Shown: positions 1 to 4,815 of the stretch, piece by piece
Layout: each line of letters begins with the position of its first letter
How positions within the stretch are numbered: position 1 is the first letter of the stretch
From: an uncultured Clostridia bacterium
GTDB lineage: Bacteria; Bacillota; Clostridia; UBA1381
DNA length: 11,252 nucleotides
NCBI GenBank assembly: GCA_905236685.1
Contig: CAJOPD010000025.1
Location: 1-11,252, forward strand
Reading direction: 5' to 3'
Program-made: the position numbers and the translations under genes
Notes under the pieces: generated by a model
What the model saw: the letters and a program-made list of their open reading frames with translations, nothing else
Database searches by the model: none
Told to the model about the DNA's origin: nothing

Positions 1-89
1 AGAAGTACTCAAGAGGCCGAAGAGGCGCCCCTGCTAAGGGTGTAGGTCGGGCAACCGGCGCGAGGGTTCAAATCCCTCCTTCTCCGCCA
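1..89 (+). tRNA. tRNA-Ser (GCU), 5' end cut by window
   Basis: Decodes AGC/AGU serine codons. The cloverleaf folds by eye. The acceptor 3' arm CTTCTCC, discriminator G and encoded CCA end at 89, and the 5' arm keeps only AGAAG, so about two bases lie before the window. The D-arm is CTC/GAG. The anticodon stem CGCCC/GGGTG closes the loop CTGCTAA with GCT at 33-35. A long class II variable arm, GTCGG-GCAA-CCGGC, is as expected for serine. The T-arm is GAGGG-TTCAAAT-CCCTC. The gene is followed at once by a terminator. Confidence 0.95.
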
Positions 90-91
90 AA

Positions 92-138
92 AATGCGGTC
101 AATTTAGATGCGTGTCATATTGACCGCATTCACTTTTT
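92..138 (+). terminator. Rho-independent terminator of the tRNA transcript
   Basis: A perfect 12-bp stem, AATGCGGTCAAT (92-103) with ATTGACCGCATT (119-130), carries a 15-base loop. It is followed after CAC by a run of five T at 134-138. It sits three bases after the CCA end of the tRNA and so probably ends that transcript. Confidence 0.85.
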
Positions 139-229
139 GGGTATTTAAAAAACGGGTGTTTAACCTGTAATGATACCAACACATATTATACGACCGATTT
201 TTAATAAAATTTGACAGGAGGAAAAGGAT

Positions 230-529
230 ATGTCAGAATTGCTTGAAATAATAATGATAGTGAGTTTTGGTGTTTCTTGGCCGATGAATGTTATAAAATC
301 ATATAAGGCGCGTACGACAAAAGGAAAAAGCTTGGCCTTTTTATATTTGATTTTTTTCGGTTATGTTGCAGGAATTGCATCAAAATTTGTAAATCCTAAT
401 TATATGGAGAATATCTCGGAAAAATGGTATGTATTGTTTTTCTATATGCTAAACTTTATTATGGTAGGTCTTGATTTGTTGATATATTACAGAAATAAAG
501 CACTTGATAAGCGTAATGAAGCGTAAATA
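230..529 (+). CDS. Small PQ-loop / SemiSWEET-like membrane protein
   Basis: A 98-residue hydrophobic protein with three predicted membrane helices, at about residues 5-22, 36-53 and 66-87, and a basic C-terminal tail. The first helix ends in SWPMN, and the following KSYKARTTKGKS segment looks like the loop of PQ-loop (MtN3/SemiSWEET) half-transporters, in which a proline-containing motif kinks helix 1. Known SemiSWEETs are about 90 residues, have three helices and dimerise to move small sugars. The substrate here cannot be read from sequence, and some PQ-loop proteins have no known role. The start is fixed by AGGAGG at 216-221, eight bases before ATG. The gene stands alone between two terminators and is AT-richer than the genes after 1200. 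Family assignment is moderate and function is open. Confidence 0.8.
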
Positions 530-590
530 GTTGATTAGTTTAAAAATACGATGTGTTAAAATACGCATCTGTATCATTCGAATTTTCTAT

Positions 591-622
591 AAAAACAGGA
601 CACCTGCGGTGTCCTGTTTTTA
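591..622 (+). terminator. Strong terminator after the PQ-loop gene
   Basis: A 14-bp perfect stem, AAAAACAGGACACC (591-604) with GGTGTCCTGTTTTT (608-621), has a TGC loop. The T-run forms the 3' arm and the A-run the 5' arm, so it could also work for minus-strand transcripts. It ends the single-gene transcript of the PQ-loop gene. Confidence 0.9.
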
Positions 623-631
623 TGTGTAAAA

Positions 632-712
632 TGAGCGGATTTGAACCTGAGCGCCGGAGGCGCGCGTGGGGGGGACGGTTGCGAGCGCTGCCTGCGGCAG
701 AGAAGGCTGGTA
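632..712. repeat. GC-rich double-hairpin island, non-coding
   Basis: The gap between 530 and 857 has no credible gene. In it lies a block far richer in G and C than the AT-rich flanks. It holds two short stem-loops with three-base loops, GCGCC-GGA-GGCGC (651-663) and CTGCC-TGC-GGCAG (688-700), separated by a run of seven G at 668-674. It also contains GGATTTGAACC (637-647), the reverse complement of a tRNA T-arm core. This may be a REP-like palindromic repeat or the remnant of an inserted element. A repeat can only be proved by finding other copies. Confidence 0.4.
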
Positions 713-751
713 AAATTTAAAAATGTTTGGCGACAAAATGGAGATATGCGT

Positions 752-780
752 TTTACTCTATATAAATGAGTGTTTACTCA
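752..780. promoter_or_regulatory. Possible operator for the downstream HTH regulator
   Basis: TTTACTC occurs at 752-758 and again at 773-779, 21 bases or two helical turns apart. The second copy is part of the palindrome TGAGT-GTTT-ACTCA (767-780). The site lies 78 bases upstream of the likely start of the Xre-type gene, just before TATAAT at 815-820, which could be its -10. Position and symmetry fit autorepression, which is common in this family. No binding can be proved from sequence. Confidence 0.3.
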
Positions 781-857
781 ATTGTATCAAGTTTTATTTT
801 GATTGTCAATAGTTTATAATAATATTATTGAATAAATATTTGATGAGGTTGAGTAAA

Positions 858-1100
858 ATGTTGAATGAAAATGAATATAAGGGCATACTTTTAGACATAG
901 GAATAAAGATAGGATATTATAGAAGAAAAGCGGGAATGACGCAAGCAGAGCTTGCTGAAAAGACAGGCTTAACTCTCTCTTATATCAGTCAATTGGAAAG
1001 TCCAAATCTCCCATATTGTCCATCAATAAAATCTCTTTTTTCTATTGCAAAAGTATTGGGCGTTAAAGCGTCAAAAATAATAGATATTTATGAAGATTAA
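858..1100 (+). CDS. Small Xre/HTH_3 family transcriptional regulator
   Basis: An 80-residue DNA-binding protein consisting almost only of a Cro/C1-type helix-turn-helix domain. Helix 1 is around GIKIGYYRRKAG. The turn region MTQAELAEKTGLTLSYISQLE carries the usual TQxELA and SxISxxE signatures, and a final helical part ends LGVKASKIIDIYED. It has no sensor or peptidase domain. I chose ATG 858 because GATGAGG at 842-848 gives a usable ribosome site. In-frame TTG 828 and ATG 843 upstream have none, and TTG 828 lies at the probable transcript start if TATAAT (815-820) is the -10. It is a single-gene unit ended by its own terminator. Such small regulators often control mobile or accessory loci, but no target is visible here beyond its own upstream repeats. 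Confidence 0.85.
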   Translation: MLNENEYKGILLDIGIKIGYYRRKAGMTQAELAEKTGLTLSYISQLESPNLPYCPSIKSLFSIAKVLGVKASKIIDIYED

Positions 1101-1101
1101 A

Positions 1102-1127
1102 ACTGCTCTTTTTAGGGCAGTCTTTCT
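1102..1127 (+). terminator. Terminator after the HTH gene
   Basis: ACTGCTC (1102-1108, with the flanking A) pairs with GGGCAGT (1115-1121), including one G-U pair, around a TTTTTA loop. It is followed by CTTTCT. The stem is short and the U-tract interrupted, so it is moderate in strength. It starts right after the stop codon. Confidence 0.6.
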
Positions 1128-1143
1128 AATCAAAGCATATGTA

Positions 1144-1172
1144 TTTACATAACAGCCAAAGTATGATAATAT
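1144..1172 (+). promoter_or_regulatory. Sigma-A type promoter of the mazG-mscS unit
   Basis: TTTACA (1144-1149) and TAATAT (1167-1172) are separated by exactly 17 bases. They lie upstream of the mazG ribosome site AGGAG at 1193-1197. The pair matches the vegetative consensus TTGACA/TATAAT at five and four positions. It lies after the terminator of the preceding gene, so the two-gene unit probably starts here. Confidence 0.55.
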
Positions 1173-1206
1173 GTTTTTATAATAACAATGACAGGAGCAA
1201 AATAAA

Positions 1207-1623
1207 ATGCGAGAGATAAACGGCAAGGTATATGAGGAAAAGAAACCGCACGATATGGCGGAATTGTTGGAAATAGTAGCAGTTTTGCGAAGTCCCGAGG
1301 GTTGTCCGTGGGACAGAAAGCAGACGCACGAAACTATGAAAAAGTGTCTTTTGGACGAAACCGAGGAGGTAATTTCGGCAATAGACAAAAAGGACGATGG
1401 GAACTTGTGCGAGGAGCTGGGAGATGTGCTTTTGCAGGTGCTTTTGAACTGTGAAATCGCGTCGGAAAGGGGAGCTTTTGCATTTTCCGATGTAGTGCAA
1501 ATGCTTTCGGAAAAGCTGATAAGGCGTCACCCGCATGTTTTCGGGGACATTGAGCGTCCCGAAACGCCGGAGGAAAGCCTTGCACTATGGCAGTCGGTAA
1601 AGAAAAAGGAAAAGGAGCAATAA
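1207..1623 (+). CDS. mazG: MazG-type nucleoside triphosphate pyrophosphohydrolase
   Basis: Hydrolyses (d)NTPs to the monophosphate and pyrophosphate, and is thought to clean the nucleotide pool of abnormal or excess triphosphates. The 138-residue protein is a single all-alpha MazG domain. It shows the GCPWD (32-36) and QTH (39-41) signatures, the metal-binding pair E51xxE54 and E70xxD73 (in CEELGD), and the KLIRRHPHVFGD block (103-114). E. coli MazG has two such domains in about 260 residues, so this is the short one-domain form seen in many Firmicutes. ATG 1207 has AGGAG at 1193-1197. The stop at 1621-1623 is one base before the GTG start of the channel gene, so the two are co-transcribed and probably translationally coupled. 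All key acidic residues are present. The exact substrate cannot be told from sequence. Confidence 0.93.
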   Translation: MREINGKVYEEKKPHDMAELLEIVAVLRSPEGCPWDRKQTHETMKKCLLDETEEVISAIDKKDDGNLCEELGDVLLQVLLNCEIASERGAFAFSDVVQMLSEKLIRRHPHVFGDIERPETPEESLALWQSVKKKEKEQ

Positions 1624-1624
1624 A

Positions 1625-2428
1625 GTGAAAAATATATCTTTATCCTCAATAAACTTAAACACAGCAATGCCGATTATTAAAATGCTTTTGATTTTAGTAG
1701 TCGGACACTTTGCAGTAGTGTATATTCTTAAATGGACGCGGAAAGCTTTGCAAAAATCGAATGTTGACGAATCTTTGGCGCGGTTTTGCGCAAAGGTCAT
1801 AAATATTGTACTCCACATATTTATAGTTCTTTCGGCTTTAAACAGTATCGGAGTATCGACAAACGGCATAATTGCGGCATTTTCAGCGGCGGCAATAGCC
1901 GTGTCGCTCGGTTTAAAGGACTCGCTCAGTAATGTTGCGGGCGGAATACTTTTAATTATTTCGCCGTGCTTTTCCACCGGCGATTACATATCGGCAAACG
2001 GGGAAGCGGGAAATGTCCTGAGCATTGACCTGTTACATACGCGGATACAGACGGTCGACGGAAAAATAGTAAATATACCCAACGGGGTCCTGATAAATCA
2101 GTCGATAGTAAACTATTCGCGTAACGGGGTAAGGCGGGTTGACCTTTTGTTTTCCGTGCCGTATGATATAGATGTTGAGATTGCAAAACGGCTGGCACAA
2201 GAGGTGCTGAAAAACAACAAAATGGTGCTTTCAAAGCCTGACGAGCCGTTTGCGCGGGTGATGAATTACGGCGACAGTGCGGTAGAGCTGGCGGTAAGGG
2301 CGTGGTGCAGTGCGGAAAATTACTGGGCGGTATATTTCGATTTGACCGAACAGGTGCGCGCAAAGCTTGCTGAAAACGGCATTGAAATACCATTTAATCA
2401 GTTAGATGTGCATATAAAAAACAGTTAA
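1625..2428 (+). CDS. MscS family small-conductance mechanosensitive channel
   Basis: Inner-membrane channel that opens under membrane tension to release solutes on hypo-osmotic shock. It has 267 residues, close to the 286 of E. coli MscS. Membrane segments are at about 16-36 and 55-76, and the pore-lining TM3 at 81-113 contains small-residue packing (AAFSAAAIAVSLGLKDSLSNVAGG). The MscS beta domain follows with GDYI (119-122), T139, TVDGKIVNIPNG (143-154) and NYSRNG. The alpha/beta vestibule ends in IEIPFNQLDVHI. Start codon GTG 1625 lies one base after the mazG stop, with AGGAG at 1613-1617 inside the end of mazG. The link with mazG is probably operon convenience rather than a shared pathway. 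The 3' side runs into a hairpin-rich intergenic element that would end the transcript. Confidence 0.95.
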   Translation: MKNISLSSINLNTAMPIIKMLLILVVGHFAVVYILKWTRKALQKSNVDESLARFCAKVINIVLHIFIVLSALNSIGVSTNGIIAAFSAAAIAVSLGLKDSLSNVAGGILLIISPCFSTGDYISANGEAGNVLSIDLLHTRIQTVDGKIVNIPNGVLINQSIVNYSRNGVRRVDLLFSVPYDIDVEIAKRLAQEVLKNNKMVLSKPDEPFARVMNYGDSAVELAVRAWCSAENYWAVYFDLTEQVRAKLAENGIEIPFNQLDVHIKNS

Positions 2429-2434
2429 AACAAA

Positions 2435-2458
2435 AACGGCATACTATCGTATGCCGTT
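2435..2458 (-). terminator. Left-end hairpin, terminator-like on the minus strand
   Basis: The 10-bp stem AACGGCATAC/GTATGCCGTT has a TATC loop. On the plus strand it is followed by CAGAC, with no U-tract. On the minus strand it is followed by TTTGTTTT, so it best stops minus-strand transcripts running out of the carboxypeptidase-like gene toward mscS. Confidence 0.6.
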
Positions 2459-2477
2459 CAGACTGTCGAAAAAGTCG

Positions 2478-2522
2478 CCAGACCGCAGAAATTTATTTAC
2501 TTCTGTGTTTGGTGCCTTTTTT
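2478..2522 (+). terminator. Terminator for the mazG-mscS transcript
   Basis: An imperfect stem built on CGCAGAA (2484-2490) and TTCTGTG (2501-2507) extends outward by CCAGA pairing with TTTGG, with one bulge and G-U pairs. The loop is ATTTATTTAC. T6 follows at 2517-2522. It is the first plus-strand hairpin with a proper U-tract after mscS. Confidence 0.6.
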
Positions 2523-2582
2523 GATTTTTACTTTTATGAAATGTGTCACTTCTTTAAAAAGCGCTTTGTCTGCTGCTTTTGC

Positions 2583-2630
2583 CGATTTCAAGCTCTACCG
2601 TACCATCGTACGCCGACGAGCCTGAAATCG
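2583..2630. repeat. Long central stem-loop of the element
   Basis: The 48-base structure has CGATTTCA (2583-2590) pairing with TGAAATCG (2623-2630), then an A/C mismatch, then GCTC with GAGC. After an internal loop comes an apical stem, CGTAC-CATC-GTACG (2599-2612). There is no U-tract, so it is not a terminator. The apical stem resembles the end hairpins of the element (CATAC-TATC-GTATG). Confidence 0.55.
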
Positions 2631-2691
2631 ACAAATCTGCCTTCCTTTTTCGGCATCTGCGTGCGTGCCGAAGGTTTTCGACACGCAAAAG

Positions 2692-2716
2692 CGGCATACT
2701 ATCGTATGCCGTTTTT
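2692..2716 (+). terminator. Right-end hairpin, bidirectional terminator-like
   Basis: CGGCATAC-TATC-GTATGCCG (2692-2711) is followed by TTTTT on the plus strand and, read on the minus strand, by CTTTT. It lies directly after the stop of the carboxypeptidase-like gene and is the first structure that transcript meets. Confidence 0.65.
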
Positions 2717-4171
2717 CTATTTTTTTCCGTATCGGTCGAAGGAACGGGAACGCCCCGACGGTGTGCGGTTTGTCTTATGCGGGCTCTGCGTCATATTTGA
2801 CCCGCCCTGCGAAACAAGGCGCTTTCTTCTTATACGGCGCTTTCTGCTGCGCACAACATTGAGCCTTACCCATACCGCAACAATTAAAATAACAATCAAA
2901 AGTACAATCGGGTTAAATATAAAGTGGAATATGGACGAGGTTATGTGCAGGAAAAAGTCCCGCTTTACCTCATTTGCGGCAACAACATTGGCGGTTTTGA
3001 CAGCCTTGCCGTTATAAGAGTAGGTTATTGTACCGAAGTAATCACCCTGGTGAATGGGCGCTTTAAGCTCCTGAATGATGCTAACCTCGCTGGTAATCAA
3101 ATCGGGGTCGGCGGTGTTTTTAAGAGTGATATAAACATCGTCCTCAACGGTAATCGCAACACGGGTGGAGTCCTTTGCCTGCGCGACCTTGGAGTCATAA
3201 ACTATGTCGCCTTTTTTTGCAAGAGATATAGATTTATAATTCTCGAAAACATAATCGAGCATTTTTGCGGTATCTATAAAAGAGTATGCTCCGTCCTTTG
3301 CATCGGTGTTGTCACAGCCCATAACCACGCTGATTATGGCAAGACTGTTCTTTTCCGCCGCAGTAACAAGACAAAAGCCTGCGTCGGTGCTGTTGCCCGA
3401 CTTCACGCCGATTGCCCCACTGTAAAAATGATACGGGTATTTGTATCTGCTTACCAAGTGGTTTGTGCTCAAAAGCGTCTGCGAGCCGTGCGGCGTCTGC
3501 ATATCGTATTTCGGCGTTTTTACAATGTTTTTAAACTCGGGAATTTGCATTGCATACCTTGCAAGAATTGCCAAGTCGTAGGCGGACATATAATGATTTT
3601 CATTTTGCAGTCCCGTCGGGTTTGCAAAGTGGGTGTTGGAAAGCCCCAGCTCCTCCGCCTTTTTGTTCATTTCATCAACAAAAGCGTCTATTGTTCCCGA
3701 AACGCCTATTGCTATTGCGTTTGCCGCGTCATTGTCCGAGTTCAAAAGAATGGCGTAAAGCAGCTGTTCCAAAGTATATGCCTCGCCGACCTTTATGCCA
3801 AGCTGCGGCTGGTCATATCTGACATTTTCGAGAGCCTCCGCCGTTACCGTAAAGGTGTCGCCCAATGAAGCCTTTTCAAGAGCAATAACTGCGGTCATTA
3901 TATTTGATGTACCCGCAGGGTAGAGCTTTTTATCCGACTCCATCGCATATATCGCGTCGCCCGAATTTGCGTCAATCACAATCGCTGAATTGGCGCGCGG
4001 CTTTGGGAATTCGGATTTTTTCGTTTTTGTTTCGGAGGTTTCCGCTTTTTCGGAAGTTTCTGTTTTTTCGGAAGTTTTAACTTCTGTTTTTGTTTCGGAT
4101 TTTTCTGCAAAAACCGTAGAAACGCCAAAAAGCAGCATTGCGGCAATCAGCAGTGAAGAAAATTTTTTCAT
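2717..4171 (-). CDS. PBP5/DacF-type D-Ala-D-Ala carboxypeptidase homologue lacking SxxK
   Basis: Homologue of low-molecular-weight penicillin-binding proteins, which trim the terminal D-Ala of peptidoglycan stem peptides outside the membrane. It has 484 residues from ATG 4171, which I prefer over an upstream in-frame start because it begins a signal peptide (MKKFSSLLIAAMLLFGVSTVFA) behind GAGAGG. A Lys/Glu/Thr/Ser-rich linker spans about 24-53. The peptidase S11 domain spans about 58-320, then comes a PBP5-like beta domain, a membrane helix at about 416-437 and a very basic tail. SDN (145-147) and KSG (257-259) are the second and third active-site motifs. The first, normally ASxxK, reads A-G87-T-S-N90, so both the nucleophilic Ser and the general-base Lys are absent. 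The fold is clear. Enzymatic activity is doubtful, and a structural, regulatory or peptidoglycan-binding role is possible. The stop codon touches the adjacent repeat element. Confidence 0.9.
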   Translation of the reverse strand: MKKFSSLLIAAMLLFGVSTVFAEKSETKTEVKTSEKTETSEKAETSETKTKKSEFPKPRANSAIVIDANSGDAIYAMESDKKLYPAGTSNIMTAVIALEKASLGDTFTVTAEALENVRYDQPQLGIKVGEAYTLEQLLYAILLNSDNDAANAIAIGVSGTIDAFVDEMNKKAEELGLSNTHFANPTGLQNENHYMSAYDLAILARYAMQIPEFKNIVKTPKYDMQTPHGSQTLLSTNHLVSRYKYPYHFYSGAIGVKSGNSTDAGFCLVTAAEKNSLAIISVVMGCDNTDAKDGAYSFIDTAKMLDYVFENYKSISLAKKGDIVYDSKVAQAKDSTRVAITVEDDVYITLKNTADPDLITSEVSIIQELKAPIHQGDYFGTITYSYNGKAVKTANVVAANEVKRDFFLHITSSIFHFIFNPIVLLIVILIVAVWVRLNVVRSRKRRIRRKRLVSQGGSNMTQSPHKTNRTPSGRSRSFDRYGKK

Positions 4172-4399
4172 AATAATATCCTCTCTCGGCACAGCAAATC
4201 TTAAATGCCGTTTATTTTGGCAGAAAAATTTGCATAAATATAGGTGATAATTGCAATTCAAGTAAAAGTACCATAATTCGATATAATTATATATAAATCT
4301 AAAAAATTTTGCAAGAAAATTGATAAATTTTGTAAAAAAAGTATAGAAAAAATATTTTTTTATGTTATACTAAATATAAAACGGGTTAAGGTGCCGCCT
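4172..4399. promoter_or_regulatory. AT-rich divergent control region
   Basis: This 228-base region separates the minus-strand carboxypeptidase-like gene from the plus-strand comEA-like gene. The clearest signal is an extended -10 on the plus strand, TGTTATACT (4363-4371). A poor -35 is compatible with that promoter type. It would start RNA near 4378, just before the AAGGTG ribosome site at 4388-4393. Minus-strand promoter elements are not convincing: many A/T hexamers exist and none is well spaced. Confidence 0.45.
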
Positions 4400-4762
4400 A
4401 TGAAGATATTGAAAAGATACTATATTTTTATATTTGTTTTCGCTTTAATTCTCGGACTTGTAATAAGGGACATCAATACATCACGGTTTGCCGTGGTAAA
4501 AATCTCGCAGGCATATGCACCGCCTGAAGTGAAAACCGATACCGAATCTGACGCAGAAGGCGAAAAAATAAATATAAACACGGCGTCGAAACGGCTTTTG
4601 ATGACCTTGGACGGCATAGGCGAAAAAATGTCGGAGCGGATTGTAGAATACCGAACGGAAAACGGTGCCTTTGAAACAATACAGGATATTATGAAGGTGA
4701 GCGGAATAGGCTATGACACCTTTTTGAAGTTAAAGGACTATATAACGGTGGGCGGCGAATAG
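4400..4762 (+). CDS. ComEA-like membrane-anchored helix-hairpin-helix protein
   Basis: A 120-residue protein with an N-terminal membrane anchor (about 7-24), a charged linker and a ComEA-type tandem helix-hairpin-helix domain: ININTAS (57-63), LMTLDGIGEKMSERIVEYR (67-85) and IMKVSGIGYDTFLKLKDYI (97-115). The two GIG hairpins contact the DNA backbone. ComEA receptors bind incoming double-stranded DNA at the cell surface for transformation. This copy lacks the SLBB domain found between anchor and HhH in B. subtilis ComEA (about 205 residues), and no other com gene is near. ATG 4400 is preferred over GTG 4391 because AAGGTG at 4388-4393 is well placed only for it. It precedes the response regulator by 53 bases and may be its first operon partner. 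A weak A/T stem-loop lies in that gap. Confidence 0.85.
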   Translation: MKILKRYYIFIFVFALILGLVIRDINTSRFAVVKISQAYAPPEVKTDTESDAEGEKININTASKRLLMTLDGIGEKMSERIVEYRTENGAFETIQDIMKVSGIGYDTFLKLKDYITVGGE

Positions 4763-4769
4763 ATATAAC

Positions 4770-4790
4770 ACAAAATTCTTTGCATTTTGT
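4770..4790 (+). other. Weak A/T stem-loop between comEA-like and regulator genes
   Basis: ACAAAAT (4770-4776) pairs with ATTTTGT (4784-4790) around TCTTTGC. The stem is seven A/T-rich pairs with a short T-run in the arm. It could reduce readthrough but is too weak to call a terminator. Confidence 0.25.
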
Positions 4791-4815
4791 TTTGGAAAGG
4801 AATGTTTGCAAAAAA

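Larger units (their letters stand above)
2432..2716. mobile_element. MITE-like structured element with hairpin-bearing inverted ends
   Basis: The 288-base gap between the convergent channel and carboxypeptidase-like genes is not protein-coding in appearance. Its two ends are imperfect inverted repeats of about 41 bases. The left end (2432-2472) reads AAAAACGGCATAC, loop TATC, GTATGCCG, a 7-base spacer, TGTCGAAAA. The right end (2675-2716), read on the minus strand, is AAAAACGGCATAC, loop GATA, GTATGCCG, an 8-base spacer, TGTCGAAAA. Only loop orientation and spacer differ. Between them are three more stem-loops (2478-2514, 2583-2630, 2644-2674). This is the layout of a small non-autonomous inverted-repeat element. 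I see no transposase and no clear target duplication. Alternatively it is a chance cluster of terminators made similar by local duplication. Confidence 0.45.

Noticed and set aside
1585..2393. Minus-strand frames across mazG and mscS
   Set aside because: They are shadows of well-supported plus-strand genes with conserved family motifs, and have no start signals.
2432..2716. Riboswitch or structured regulatory RNA in the hairpin-rich gap
   Set aside because: The gap lies between two gene 3' ends with no downstream gene to control, so an element or terminators explain the structure better. A trans-acting RNA is not excluded but has no visible promoter.
2451..3017. Open frame of 188 codons on the plus strand across the repeat element and the end of the carboxypeptidase-like gene
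   Set aside because: It has no ribosome site, is rich in Phe/Arg/Cys without domain features, runs through inverted repeats and is antisense to a clear gene.
2924..3868. Long plus-strand frame of 314 codons antisense to the carboxypeptidase-like gene
   Set aside because: It is a mirror frame. The minus-strand protein has a signal peptide, SDN and KSG motifs, while this frame has atypical Cys/Val composition and no start signal.
3990..4130. Repeated GAAGTTT/TTTCGGA motif as a short tandem repeat array or CRISPR-like structure
   Set aside because: This is the coding sequence of the low-complexity Lys/Glu/Thr/Ser linker of the minus-strand protein. There are no regular spacers.
4331..4370. Possible WalR-type box (TGTAAA with a second half after five bases)
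   Set aside because: Only one half fits (TGTAAA 4331-4336). The second half TATAGA does not match, and the region is so A/T-rich that such hits are expected by chance.
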